A stretch of DNA of 64,000 nucleotides from Heterobilharzia americana (Eukaryota; Platyhelminthes; Trematoda; Strigeidida; Schistosomatidae): assembly GCA_944470555.2 (NCBI GenBank), contig OX104127.1, forward strand, positions 153,961,776-154,025,775. Reading direction: 5' to 3'. The number at the start of each line of letters is the position of its first letter. Position 1 is the stretch's first letter. Position numbers and translations under genes: made by a program. Below are positions 10,141 to 21,200 of the stretch, in pieces. The notes below the pieces were generated by a model that was given only the letters and a program-made list of their open reading frames with translations, was not told the DNA's origin and did no database searches.

Positions 10141-11594
10141 CAAATGAACATGACGCTGCAACAGTGTTAGAGGCGCCCTTTGATACTTCTAGTACATATT
10201 AATAGAACAATAAGGCATTTTACCAACTGCTGCTGCAACAGACGTCAAAGGACGTCCGGTATACACAACTTGACATAAATGGAGTCGAATAACCTTTTAT
10301 GACGTCGATAAAAAGTATGAAGTTGACAGTGTACTGGTAAACGCATTCTACCAGACGATACCCTTCATTAATAGACGCCGTCGATGTCTGTAGTAAGACA
10401 TTTTTTCAATAACATTAGAATGCTAAATGGTGCATAATCGTCACCGAGACATACAACGGCAACTCATCTCCACTGTGTACACCCCAAAGTGATGGCAACC
10501 GTTACTCCTTAAGCAGTTGAACAACTTCACTATAGCAGGCTAACATTTATTGTAATTTAAAATATTTTTAATTCATAAGTCAGAAATCATTAATGACTTA
10601 AAACGAAAACAAAATTTTGGTGGTTTATAAGGTGCAGCTAAACTACGCCACACGCATCTAGTAATTTATCATCACTTCCCGCATAATTTCAGCACTGAAA
10701 GTTTTGGGTAGAATTCCCATTATTTCGGCCTCACTCGCATTATTAACACAGTTCACCGTATTATTTACACATTCTTGTTTGACTGGGTGCTTTCGACACA
10801 AAACACCTAAAAACATCAATTTCATCCTATCACATAGTTTACGACTTTTATTTATGCTTACTATGTCGAGTAGAGGGGAATGTGCATTTAGTATGCGGTG
10901 GAAATTTATAGAAGTCACCTAATCGTTTTTTATGAAACGGCAGTGCAGTTGTGGTAGATGTCTCATTAGACATTGAGTGGGTGTAGTACACACAGTGTCA
11001 TAGAGGATGGCGTTTGCGCACACAGTAAGCCTGATAAGTTGCCAGATGATAAGAATTTTATTAGTGACCGACTAAATTTGGAGGTTGGAAGAACTTCGCT
11101 TCAATAGGAAATCTGTAGGAGTGGTCTCATAGATCGTAACAACTGCTGTGTTCAAACCGAAACTCACCACTGACTGTAAAAGTGAATTGGAGTAGCACAT
11201 TGAAGACGAGTGAAAGGTAAAGGTACAGCACACAGTGACAAAGCATTACTCACTAAAGGATGTTTTCAGCACTATTTGCTGCGAATAGTTACGCTAGGAT
11301 TAAAACGCGACATTTAAGCTCTCCTTTTATAGATCAACAATCCTCCATTCTTTTTTTCAGTAAAAGTGGCGCCTTCAGAATATCTGCAATAAGTCACACT
11401 AATATTAATGATAGTTTATTCTCGCAAACCAAACACGCCTGTTTACAAGCCTGACTATATATTTATGCCACTTTGGCAACTGTCTAGTACAGCTCCTCCC
11501 CCCTAAAAATAATCAGCAGATCTGCGTAAACAGAATTAAAGTAATTCTGAAATTCCCATTTCGACATTTAGTAAGACGATGTGAGCGAAGAAAT
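10141..11594 (+). other. Unassigned sequence with one minus-strand ORF
   Basis: No recognisable element. The only notable reading is an 86-residue minus-strand ORF at 10,658-10,918, listed separately. The rest is stop-rich. Confidence 0.3.
10658..10918 (-). other. Unrecognised 86-residue ORF, possible exon
   Basis: The ORF starts MTSINFHRILNAH and has several Cys residues and no domain I recognise. An overlapping + strand ORF of 72 residues also exists, so chance is a real possibility. There is no element homology and no clear splice frame. Listed only because it lies in otherwise repeat-free sequence. Confidence 0.15.
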
Positions 11595-12146
11595 ATTTTT
11601 TCCAATTAGTTTCTCATCAATGGCTGTACACTACAGAAAAGCATTTTCAAAACAAAATTACATAGCAATCTAGTGGTGAGAGTTGTTTAATGAGAGGTTA
11701 TCAATCTCAAAGTATCAAGAAGGTGATAATTGATCAGGTAATTAAGACAATTATTTACAGCTCAGGTTAATTATAGTAGAAAGACTTTGTGAAATTTTAA
11801 ACAGGTTCTTACATATTGATATGCAGTATAATGGTAACTAAAGGGCGAAAGCAACAATAATTTAACTTTTTACGAAACAATACATTTTCGCTCTTTAGTT
11901 ACCATTATACTCAATATCAGTTATTTAAGAACCTGTTTAAAATTTCACAAAATCTTTCTACTATGATTAACCTATGCTGTAGTTAATTGTCTTAATTACC
12001 TGGTCAATTATCACCTTCTTGATACTTTGAGATTGATAACCTCTCATTAAACAACTCTCACCACTAGATTGCTATGTAATTTTATGTTTTGAAAATGCTT
12101 TTCTGTAGTGTACAGCCATTGATTAGGAACTAATTGGAAAGAGAAT
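11595..12146. repeat. Large near-perfect palindrome (fold-back)
   Basis: The left arm (about 11,595-11,850) and right arm (about 11,886-12,146) are reverse complements over roughly 255 bp with few mismatches and small indels, around a 35-bp loop. Example: GGTAACTAAAGGGCGAAA at 11,833-11,850 faces TTTCGCTCTTTAGTTACC at 11,886-11,903. The arms contain no ORF or transposase and resemble no other repeat in the window. This could be a fold-back or MITE-like element, or an inverted duplication made by template switching. Confidence 0.85.
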
Positions 12147-12180
12147 TATGGTAAAAAACCAAAAAGATAATAAGTATCCT

Positions 12181-12250
12181 TGATGTACTGATATGTGCTG
12201 TGGCAACTCGGACCGTTATGCAGTAATGCCTGATCCTATGTTGATTTGGA
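12181..12250 (+). repeat. 3' end fragment of a non-LTR family
   Basis: The stretch TGTGGCAACTCGGACCGTTA and the next 35 bp match the 3' untranslated end of the non-LTR family also seen at 36,728, 42,536 and 47,690. Orientation is +. Only the last 70 bp are present. Confidence 0.6.
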
Positions 12251-12795
12251 TGGATTCAAAGCTTATGTACATGACAAAACTTCACGAGGATGAGTTGCGT
12301 TCAGATTGTCTAGAAAAGGAATATGAGGCAAACGTGACATACGTTTATGTAAATAATTTACTTTTAATGTAGAAAGAGGCGAGAATATGCACATAACATA
12401 ATTATTCAACACCACACCTTAGGTCTGATCTATTGCGTATCTTATGATTATTAATTAGCCCAAAGGAGTAGAGTATCTGCATCGTGGCAGCAGTTTCATA
12501 AGAGTTTGTAGATATTGGATATTGCAATAGCGAAGCATGGATGCCAAATGAAAAGGATCATGAGGTACTTAAACACACCAAACTCAACACTTGCGTTAAG
12601 GCCAGACAAGTGATTATTGCAAGAAAAACTAATGGTTAAGTAAGAACATAAGGAGTACAGAACTTGTAAGATCTGAGTGTTTTTTAGAACAAAGAGCTCA
12701 CAAGAAGCATAAGGGTAACAGGTTGGTTGTGTCGAAAGCTCATCAGATATGCAATCGCTAGTAAGCATGTCATTATGACGCTAGATCGCACTTTC

Positions 12796-13062
12796 TCAGT
12801 ATGTAGTCTCAGATTTGGATGAAGATATAGATAGTAACAATTTATCCCTATTTTTTATTGATTTTGCGTGATTGGCACCCGCTCTATAGGCAGCAAATTG
12901 AAACACTATACCGTAATCTCTGATATAGGATCTGTCCGTGATAAATGTTACAGAACTTTGGTTTACTTCTAACACTTTTGACGTGGACATCTTCAACGAC
13001 AACTGTTTTTCGTACATGAGAGACAAACTACATGGTAAAGGAGGAGGGACAGAGTCTGACAT
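12796..13062 (-). CDS. 88-residue ORF starting just after a solo LTR
   Basis: An uninterrupted ORF starts with ATG (13,062) only 2 nt past the 3' edge of solo LTR 13,065-13,406 and ends in TGA at 12,796. The product begins MSDSVPPPLPCSLS and has no domain I recognise. Residues 1-3 match the start of the family gag (MSD) but nothing after does. The LTR TATA box lies about 65-70 bp upstream in the same orientation, so an LTR-driven transcript would begin near the ATG. This could be a chance ORF, or a host exon captured by an LTR promoter. Function unknown. Confidence 0.25.
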   Translation of the reverse strand: MSDSVPPPLPCSLSLMYEKQLSLKMSTSKVLEVNQSSVTFITDRSYIRDYGIVFQFAAYRAGANHAKSIKNRDKLLLSISSSKSETTY

Positions 13063-13064
13063 TT

Positions 13065-13406
13065 TAAGATTTGTCCTGGTGCGAACTTGACAGACGCAAA
13101 GACCAATCAATAATTATTCGGACTTGTTATATACCCACGAATACGAGACCAAGGAAGAACACGATAGCGTACTCGGATGGAATAGTATATTTGGATGGTT
13201 GTGCCAAAACACCGATGCGTTCCAACTGACTGGCTAGAGAGTCGAATACGAGCAGTGCAACGTAACACGACAGCGTGCCAAATGGCGAGGATGCTTGACC
13301 GGGTGCCTTCAGCTTAGCGAGTCCAGTTAAACTGTCAAGGTCAGCATCAATGTCGAAAGTCGTCAAACCCTAGGCTATTGATTTTGGGGAAGTGTGTGAC
13401 GCTACA
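13065..13406 (-). mobile_element. Solo LTR of gypsy family A
   Basis: It is 342 bp, exactly the length of the LTRs of element A, and nearly identical to 2,753-3,094 in reverse orientation, with the TATATAA box conserved. No internal sequence follows on either side, so it arose by LTR-LTR recombination. The flanking tetramers (ATTT left, AAAT right) are not direct repeats. Confidence 0.85.
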
Positions 13407-14499
13407 AAATGATTGCTACACAATACTCAACCTCACAACCTAGTGACATCGATGACTTCGCATATGTCTTTGCAAAAGCTTCCACACCCAATCTCTGTCC
13501 TTGTTGAGCCGATGTACCGACTGTCTTACTCCTCAATGGAGTACGACGGGAAGTTATTAAGCCCGTTAGCCAATGTGGCGTCAATACTACTTTGACGCGT
13601 CTGATATAACTTGGCAACCAAACAACCCTCTAAATCGCTTCGGGAATTTTAAAATTACTCTGGAAATAGGGTTGCAAACAGCATGCAATACAACCTACCA
13701 AGCACCGCCTTGTTCGGCGACTCCAACATATCTAGCGCCAACTGAGCCTAAAATACAAGAAAAGTTCTATCTATAAGCTATAAATACGCTAAGTCGGACA
13801 AACTACTATCATTTCCACTCCACCTAGATTGAGGTCCTTACATTGTCAGGAGTTCAGTCGAAGAACTCTGTGATTCATTCTATTAGTATACAGGCAGAAG
13901 CCATGAATACGTTGGTTCAAAATTGAATGTAGTTCTGGGAGAGTACACAGTCGCATGCACAATTATGCCCAAGGGTTTTGTAATTAAGATAGTTATTCGT
14001 CGCTTATCACACCGATACATTTAGGGTGATAAGTTACTAGAAACTGTTAAACAAGTATGTGCTTACTGCAACGAAATCAGTATTATTCAGTCATTACTGA
14101 AATTGAGGAAATCTCAAACAAGCGGCTCTAGAATAAATACTACCAGTTCATCCAAGGGTAACAGGAACTTCTACGGACCATTAGGAACCACTACAAACTT
14201 ACAAGCTGCTTAGCTACCAGTTGCCGCCTCCTTTACACGCCAGAATGAAATAGGAGTCTTTGGTAAGTCATCAAGGTCAGTTCACTCCATAAGCAGTGTG
14301 CTCTACACTCAACAAAACATTTCCCTTGCGATGGCATCGCTATGAGCCTCATACAATTCTAGGTCTAATGGAATCTTGGTGGCAGTGGGTGGCGAAGATA
14401 TGCCGCTGATCTCTCTGTGGAACTCTTTGACACGCCCTCTGCGTTGGCAATCACCCTGAGCGCTGGAGGTTTTCATTTGCATCTTGCAGGCATGAATAT
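13407..14499 (+). other. Unassigned sequence, possibly 5' part of the CR1-like element downstream
   Basis: Several short ORFs on both strands carry no recognisable domain. It lies immediately upstream of CR1-like RT sequence in the same orientation, so it may be decayed endonuclease/linker, but I see no motif. Confidence 0.25.
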
Positions 14500-14773
14500 G
14501 GACCAACATTCGACTCATTATGCCAGCAGTACCCAGAACTACGAAAAACGGGATTGTGAAGAAAGCTGTCGACTACGTGACAACTTATCAATTACTTCCT
14601 CCAACACAACGTGGTCTCCTGGAAGACCACATACGCGCGACCTGCTTTCTTGCCTACCCTAACGAAGTCGCAAGGAAGCACTCTCATAGCCAATTCATAA
14701 CCATCCTCTTCGTTAATGTTAAACAGTCATTGGACAAGGTGCCCAAAATCACTGAATCTCTTGAAGTTGAAAT
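14500..14773 (+). pseudogene. CR1-like reverse transcriptase, 5' half
   Basis: The + frame at 14,520-14,773 carries YQLLPPTQRGLLEDH, TCFLAYPNEVARK and ITILFVNVKQSLDKVP. These correspond to the CR1 RT blocks that usually read LPxxQHGF, TxxLLxYLNEV and FVDFxKAFDKVP. The motif A aspartate is changed to Asn. The reading runs into the left LTR of gypsy element B at 14,774 and resumes at 19,363. Confidence 0.65.
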
Positions 14774-15188
14774 TGTAGGGATGCGTGTTACAATTCCGTA
14801 ACGTTTGATCAACCCTACTTAATTTGATGTGCTCTAGTACCTGCTTAACCAGTACTTTACCTAACGTGTAAGTACTGGTAACAAAACACAAATCAAAAGA
14901 ACTGATACGCAATGTATTTAAGGTAAATGTAATAATAATGAATGAGGGAAAAGTTTAATCAACTTATCTGGCTTGTAAGGCTGAACTAGGGACTCGGAGT
15001 ACGTGCGTGGTGATCAGCACAATGGAGCGCAAAAATGGCGTCCAAGCCTGCTCGGATGCATGCTCGTTAAAACAAAACTTAAAACACCCTAAGCATCCGG
15101 AGGCAAGCTAGAGATTTATTTAGTTAATTTAATTTAAACTATTTATTTTAGCCCTAGTTATATTTTGGTGCCAGGAAGGTGCACTACA
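14774..15188 (-). repeat. 3' LTR of gypsy element B
   Basis: It is 415 bp and differs from the other LTR by about one base in an A run and one substitution near the end (CAGGAAGG against CAGGGAGG). It contains a 9-bp inverted repeat CCAGTACTT/AAGTACTGG (14,849-14,857 and 14,870-14,878), also present in the partner LTR. Confidence 0.92.
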
Positions 15189-15208
15189 GGTTATCCCCCT
15201 CCTAGAAG
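15189..15208 (-). promoter_or_regulatory. Polypurine tract of element B
   Basis: On the element's own strand AGGAGGGGGATAACC sits directly before the 3' LTR, the expected plus-strand primer site. Confidence 0.65.
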
Positions 15209-15801
15209 GTTGTTGGGATACCGGCAACCTTCGATCCTAGGAGGCGACTGCGAGGCGGACACGCAACACCTTTCCATATTGGTGATGGAGTAGGTGACGT
15301 GTGGGTCTCCGAAGCTAGTGCAACTATGCACACCTACGAGGTAAGATAACTTTGCGTCTAGACGCAACCCTTCTCGCAGTGGTGGAAGGTGACCCAAAGC
15401 CTCCGTCTACTTTTCCCTATTGCTTCTTAATCTACCGGGGGGTGTACAGGGGGAAATTGGTACAAAGAGAACCGAAGAACGATCCAAGTAGCATCGTCAG
15501 CGGCCAATTGTATCCAATTTTCAACGCATTTTCTAGGTTCTGCAAGAAGAAAGAAATGGGACATTAGAGTGCTAAGAAAAGGAAAACCAAACAATTCGAA
15601 GTGGGAGTAGTACAGAAAAAAAAATAACCAACCAAAAAAAAGTTTTCGGAATTTAAATTGTATTTTTGGTTTTTCTTTTTTTTTTTGAAAAAAAAACTGT
15701 TTGCAAAGTAGTAAACATGACTTTTGAAAACGCATTGAAAGTGTATGCCACGACAAAGTAGTTGAAACTCCGAATTCACCAAGTGTGAAGTTGCTCTGGG
15801 G
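15209..15801 (-). other. 3' untranslated region of element B
   Basis: Non-coding stretch between the pol stop and the purine tract, with long A/T homopolymers near 15,620-15,700. ORFs here are low-complexity artefacts. The part next to the pol stop (about 15,760-15,800) aligns with element D near 62,475. Confidence 0.6.
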
Positions 15802-17918
15802 CTAATTAACGAACTCGGCGTATCGCTTGGGCCAATGTACACGCCTCCCAGCACGTGTAGAGGTTACTGGATCAGTGTTACTAGACGTGGCTCTTTTAGA
15901 AGGTTCAGGATACGCGCGACTAAACGAGTCTGTTAGGGAGTCCGGCGGCAAGGGTCTGGGTGTGCCTGTGGAGGTGTCGCACAATATTGACACTTCACTG
16001 TTCAGGAGCGGTAACGCTGTATCTTCAGAGAGGATGAGTGTTGAAGTTTTTCAATCTCCTCGTCTGAATCCTGAAGTTCGGCAATCTTCCGTAAGTCGAC
16101 TGCTCGAGGCAAATAGTGGTGCAAACGCGAGACAGTGCGTCCGCGACAGGGTTATTCACACCAGAAATATGACGGATGTCCGACGTGAATTGCGAAATAT
16201 AATCTAGGTGACGTAATTCACGCGGTGAATATCTGTCAGTAGTGGTGTGTAAGGCATACGTCAGAGGTTTATGGTCGGTAAAGATGATGAAGTCACGACC
16301 TTCCACAAAATGACGAAAATGTTTCACTGAGGCATATATGGCGAGCAGTTCCCTGCCGAAAGTGCTGTACCGCATTTCGCAGGTGGATAACTTCCGGAGA
16401 AGAATGCAACTGGGATCCAAGTGTGATCCGAAAGTTGTTGCAACACAGCTCCAATGGCCGTGTTAGAGGCGTCAACCGCAATGCTAAGAGGTAGGTTTAC
16501 GTCTTGATGCACCAGCATCGTGGCGTCTGCTATTGCGGTTTTGATCTTGCGAAATGCTTCTAGTGCCTCAGGAGTCAAGCTGAAAGTTTTACATTTACTT
16601 TTCAGCAGGTCGGTCAGTGCAGTCAAAATGTGTGCACATTGGGGAACGAAGCGACGATAATAGCTCACCATACCCAGAAACACACGCAGAGCTTTAAGTG
16701 ACGCTGGGACTGGGAAGTCTTGGATCGCCTGTACCTTTTCAGGTAGTGGGCGAATGCCTTGCTCGTCGATAACGTGTCCCAAAAATTTTAGTGAACGAAC
16801 GCCAATTGGCATTTGGCCAGGTTGACTGTCATCGAATGCTCTGACAGTCTGGCGAAAACCTGTTTCAAGTGGTTAAAATGGGTGTCTTCGTCAGGACTAG
16901 CGATTAGTATATCGTCTAGGTAGGCATAGGCGAAATCGAGTCCACGTAAAACATCGTGAATAAAACGTTGGAAGGTTTGTGCTGCATTGCGAAGACCAAA
17001 AGGCATACGGAGGAACTCAAAAAGACCAAACGGTGTAATGACGGCTGTCTTGGGAACATCATCAGGATGAACCGGGATCTGATGATATGCACGCGTCAAG
17101 TCAAGCTTACTGAAGATAACCGAGCCTTTTAAAGATGCAGTCAAGTCGTGAATGTGAGGGACTGGGTAACGATCTGGAATCGTTTTAGCGTTGAGCCTTC
17201 GGTAGTCACCACAAGGCCTCCAGTCCATGCCATTGTTCTTGGGTACCACATGCAAGGGTGAAGACCATGGACTGTTGGATGGTCTGATTATTCCCATTTC
17301 AAGCATGTGTTCGAACTCGGCTTTTACAGCACGCAGTTTCTCCGGGGATAATCGCCGTGGTTTCGCAAACACTGGCGGGCCAGTCGTCGTTATGTGATGA
17401 GAAACGTTCGAAGTCACACAAGGGACACAACGACTTGGCTTAAAGACATCCGGAAAGGACTGAATGATAGACGCGTAGGGACTAGAAGCGTCCGTCGTGC
17501 AGTACACGGGACTGAGGGGCGGCGTCTTTGTGACTATACCGGAAACAGAGAGTGTTGTGGTAGAATCTATCAACTTATGCTTGCCAGCATCTACCAGCAG
17601 CTGATAGTGCTGCAAGAGATCCATACCAATAATGCCGGTGGTCACATCTGCCACTATGAAAACCCAACGAAAGGGACGACGCAATCCAAGGTTGAGATCG
17701 AGGAATCTCCGACCATAGGTTGTGATGGGCGAACCGTTGGCGGCACGAAGTTGCAGAGACATTGGCCGCAGACGCTCTTCCTTCGTAGGTGGGATGACGC
17801 TAGCTTCTGCCCCAGTGTCAACTAGGAAGCGTATCCCAGAATGTCGATCAGTGACGAAGAAGAGGCGACATGGAAGTGGCTCGCCAGCGACGTTAGTCGC
17901 CGTCACGTGCTGGCTCAC
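15802..17918 (-). pseudogene. Gypsy pol of element B: protease, RT, RNase H, no integrase
   Basis: Order on the minus strand: protease with [13 protein letters not shown] (near 17,825), RT with [20 protein letters not shown] and the intact catalytic box [11 protein letters not shown] (near 16,930), connection with [13 protein letters not shown], RNase H with SIAVDASNTAIGAV, RYSTFGREL, IIFTDHKPLTYAL and the closing VADALSR (near 16,140). About 40 codons later it reaches the pol tail (STRAGRRVHWPKRYAEFV, stop at 15,802); the H2C2 finger and D,D,E core are gone. Two frame breaks, near 16,800 (GGG read as GG) and near 16,398 (CCC read as CC), would each be healed by one base. The start overlaps gag by 4 nt. 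Confidence 0.9.
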
Positions 17919-18757
17919 ACGTTTCCCGCCTGGTTAGCCTCGAAGGTGCAAGGTCGAGTGCACCTTTTGGCATTGGCACCATAACGTTTATGGTACCAGC
18001 ACAACCTGGGTTGGGATTGTCGCGATTTGGAACGTCTGCTACCGGTACGGGAGGCAGACCTGTTGCGCGAGCGAGACGTGCGACCGTTGTAAGAACTACC
18101 AGACCGCATTTCGTTCCTGATGCTGCACAACTCTTCATACAATTTTGAGATGTGAGTTATAACATCGAAACTTGTTGGCTCAACAGCCGAGGGAGGATGT
18201 GGGTTTTTGGACGAATCCGTGGCAGTAGACAGTGCAGCTGAGATACTAGTGTTGGGTTTCGTAGCATCCACAGCTCTGTCAGCCGCTTCCGCCAGCTCTA
18301 TTAAGGGACACTTATGGAAGGGTGCGAGGATCCCTTGAACCGACTGTGGTAACCTCTGTAACCACAGTTGCTTGAGAAATGCTTCATCAATGTTGAAGTC
18401 AGCAATCAGCTGCTTCATCTGACGAAGCAGTTGCGTCGGCTTGCGATCACCCAGATGCACATCCCTGAAAAGTTCTTGCACTTTCTGCTGGTCAGTAAGT
18501 GCAACACGTTTGATGAGGGCGGTTTTGAGGCGATCGTAAAGATTCGGTGCTGGGTCATCTAGCACATCTGACACGTCTTCGATCACATTTTCCGGTAAGC
18601 TGACGATGACTAAGTTGGACTTAGTTTCTTGTGATTGAATGTGTCTCAAGGCAAACTGAGCTTCCACATGGGAGAACCATGCAGATGGTCTGTGGGCCCA
18701 GAAGGTGGGAAGCTGGAGGGTTACGGCCATCTGCGCAGTCGAGTCGTTATCCGCCAT
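17915..18757 (-). CDS. Gypsy gag protein (element B)
   Basis: This is an intact 280-residue ORF starting [12 protein letters not shown]. The capsid-like N-terminal part is followed by an Arg/Ser-rich stretch ([20 protein letters not shown]) and a CHCC zinc finger, [18 protein letters not shown], matching the C-X2-H-X9-C-X3-C pattern of the CsRn1 group. It shares its plan but not close sequence with the gag of element A, so A and B are distinct families of one clade. Pol begins in another frame, overlapping by 4 nt. Confidence 0.88.
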   Translation of the reverse strand: MADNDSTAQMAVTLQLPTFWAHRPSAWFSHVEAQFALRHIQSQETKSNLVIVSLPENVIEDVSDVLDDPAPNLYDRLKTALIKRVALTDQQKVQELFRDVHLGDRKPTQLLRQMKQLIADFNIDEAFLKQLWLQRLPQSVQGILAPFHKCPLIELAEAADRAVDATKPNTSISAALSTATDSSKNPHPPSAVEPTSFDVITHISKLYEELCSIRNEMRSGSSYNGRTSRSRNRSASRTGSRRSKSRQSQPRLCWYHKRYGANAKRCTRPCTFEANQAGNV

Positions 18758-18923
18758 TGATCAGGGAATTAACGAGGCACGATAGTGATAATAAAAAAAA
18801 TTACAATGCAAAAATAACCAATGAGGAGTGCAATAATAAAAAAAAACGCTAGACCGTGCCAAAAACAAAATTAGGCCAGACAAATCAACGCAAGAGAACA
18901 AAGGTACTAGACAAAGTAAGAAG

Positions 18924-18941
18924 TGATACTCGGGCTCACCA
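18924..18941 (-). promoter_or_regulatory. Primer binding site of element B (tRNA-Trp-like)
   Basis: On the element strand TGGTGAGCCCGA lies 5 nt inside the 5' LTR, then diverges (GTATCA). The first 12 nt equal the tRNA-Trp-complementary site of element A. Confidence 0.6.
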
Positions 18942-18946
18942 ATTTT

Positions 18947-19362
18947 TGTAGGGATGCGTGTTACAATTCCGTAACGTTTGATCAACCCTACTTAATTTGA
19001 TGTGCTCTAGTACCTGCTTAACCAGTACTTTACCTAACGTGTAAGTACTGGTAACAAAACACAAATCAAAAGAACTGATACGCAATGTATTTAAAGGTAA
19101 ATGTAATAATAATGAATGAGGGAAAAGTTTAATCAACTTATCTGGCTTGTAAGGCTGAACTAGGGACTCGGAGTACGTGCGTGGTGATCAGCACAATGGA
19201 GCGCAAAAATGGCGTCCAAGCCTGCTCGGATGCATGCTCGTTAAAACAAAACTTAAAACACCCTAAGCATCCGGAGGCAAGCTAGAGATTTATTTAGTTA
19301 ATTTAATTTAAACTATTTATTTTAGCCCTAGTTATATTTTGGTGCCAGGGAGGTGCACTACA
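18947..19362 (-). repeat. 5' LTR of gypsy element B
   Basis: A 416-bp copy of 14,774-15,188, with one extra A in the run near 19,093. The near identity implies very recent insertion. Confidence 0.92.
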
Positions 19363-20230
19363 AAATCATGGTTTTCGCAACCCTTTACTGCCCTGGATCT
19401 AAACGTTCGCAGTATTTTGCTTTCAAGTAGTGGAGGTCAGTAATTGCTTCAGCTCCCTTAGATCTGAGTGAAGTGTTGTTGTCCATGATGGTTTACCAGG
19501 AGGACTATAAATTCTACTTTATGTAAATGATATCTGCAACGTTATCAGATATACTTCATATTAACGTTACGCAATCAATCTGGAGATAGTCTAGTTTTCC
19601 TTGTGCATCACAAACAGAAGGCTTCTCTCAAACCCAAGATGACCTGAAAAGGTTGTTCACATGGAGCAAGACCAGTCAGCTCCTTTTAAACCCTAATTAA
19701 TATGGCATCATCCATTTAAGTAACTCCTACACCTGGGTGACAATCGACTGCAGACTGAACCCCTGGGAAAGACCTAAGCCAGAGTTTAATTTATGCAGAT
19801 TCAGTTGTTTTCAAAAGAAGGAGACTCATAAGTCTTCGACACAAAAATATATCCACATTGGATGCAAAAATTATCGTATGCAAAGTTATAGTTCGATAAA
19901 TATTAGAGTACTGCGCAATTATATGCAGTAAGATGAATGCATCTGATAACATGCGAGTTAAGAACATCCAGTGAAACTTTACTCTACATCTGCCTATTCA
20001 CAATGAACGACTTACTTACAAAGTTAGCTCCAGAAAACTAGAACTTGGACCCCCGTGACTGAAACGCCTGAGGATCGACTTAACCTTTCTTTTTTATCTA
20101 ACCGACGCTAAATTCAGTCTTCGTAATTTCGAACACATCATTACAATAAACAAGCAGCGCGCGAACCTTCTACACGAGCATGACGATCTCTTGAGCAGTT
20201 TCCCATTCTTATGAGCCACGCCATATGAAC
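19363..20230 (+). pseudogene. CR1-like reverse transcriptase, 3' half and C-terminal region
   Basis: Continuing across the gypsy insertion, the + strand shows decayed CR1 RT blocks in shifting frames: a VPQGS-like segment before YVNDICN (about 19,490-19,540), CASQTEGFSQTQDDLKRLF (about 19,605) and QLLLNPN followed by GIIHLSNS (about 19,680). Farther on come a C-terminal RRLRGDL-like segment (LKRLRIDLTFLF, about 20,065) and INKQRANLLHEHDD. Stops and frameshifts are frequent, so it is older than the gypsy element that splits it. The end is approximate. Confidence 0.6.
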
Positions 20231-21083
20231 TGTACTCATCTCGTCGTAACCAACGTCAAATGATAACCAGGCATCCATCAAAGGTATTGATTTCAAGCTA
20301 ACGCAAGAATAGATGATTAGTGGTTCCTCTGTTTCCCCCCTGACGTGCAGCTCATAACCAGGAAGGCACATGGTGGTTTTCTCACCTCGCATGCTATCTG
20401 GCTGGTGATTAGAGGGCAAAGTTTGCCGAAGGTAACCAGGTCGTTACTGGTCGACTAGTTCCAACTAGGTCGAAGAAGGCCTGTATTCTCTTTTCTAACG
20501 GTGCCTTCATGGCTTTTCTTTGTTATATGCTATGCAGCTTTAGGGTAACCAAAGCTTTTGAGTGGATGTCCAAGTTTCGATCTCGCGAAAGTAGAATTCC
20601 CTATCAACATTGATCTCGAATGCATACAACATTTTTGGAGGCCTTGGTTGGTAGCTGATGAGAAATAAATAATACAGCAGGCGAGCTTGGTGGGCTTGTT
20701 ACAGTGAGATGAGTTGAGTCTGCGAGTCTGAAAGGAGTTGTAACTTTGATCTCATTGCAACTTAATGACAACTTAAATCACTTCTACTGCGGTATATCAT
20801 ATGAATGCTACTTCTTCATATCCTCGCTTTGCAGTCCCGGCATTGCATGGATGATCATAAGATCAACTTGCTTTCGGTCAGGTGTCTGCCTGATTTCTCA
20901 CGTGGCAGCCCATGGTCTTTGTGGTCTGGCTGAGATGTCGGAATTTTTGTCAGCTACTGAAACCTAAGACAGTAGGAGTACTAAATCGTCTTCCCTAAAT
21001 GAATTCAGTGTTACTCTAAGTAGTGTTAGGGTATAGTAGCCACCAAGATCAGTATAACATTATGAGTAGCCAGCAGTATAGAG
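20231..21083 (+). other. Unassigned sequence
   Basis: No recognisable element, RNA gene or exon. Short ORFs on both strands (for example 20,141-20,419 minus and 20,746-20,967 plus) show no motif. Confidence 0.3.
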
Positions 21084-21165
21084 ACATCTGCATAGAAGCC
21101 CATCTCCCAACAGAGGTCGAGCAATTCGGCCCTGTATAGTGACGAGGAATTACAAGTATCATTAA
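21084..21165 (+). repeat. Shared ~80-bp module upstream of a hammerhead repeat (copy 1)
   Basis: ACATCTGCATAGAAGCCCAT, then CAATTCGG and GAATTACAAGTATC, align in order with 44,008-44,085 and less closely with 34,770-34,850. At all three loci a tRNA-like/hammerhead repeat lies within a few hundred bp. Confidence 0.5.
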
Positions 21166-21200
21166 AACAACCAGTACTTGTTTCACAAGAGGTGGCAATC

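Larger units (their letters stand above)
14774..19362 (-). mobile_element. Gypsy (CsRn1-clade, Boudicca-like) element B, young but integrase-less
   Basis: Two LTRs of 415 and 416 bp, nearly identical, both running TGTAG...CTACA, flank a minus-strand gag-pol. The element is bounded by AAAT on both sides (14,770-14,773 and 19,363-19,366), a perfect 4-bp target duplication, so the ends are certain. It inserted into a CR1-like RT. Gag, protease, RT and RNase H are present, but the sequence passes from just after RNase H to the pol C-terminus with the zinc-binding and catalytic integrase parts missing. It therefore needs an integrase from a relative. Two single-base gaps in short homopolymers break pol. 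Confidence 0.92.

Noticed and set aside
13061..13410. Target duplication around the solo LTR (ATTT and AAAT)
   Set aside because: The tetramers are inverse complements, not direct repeats, so they do not fit a gypsy target duplication.
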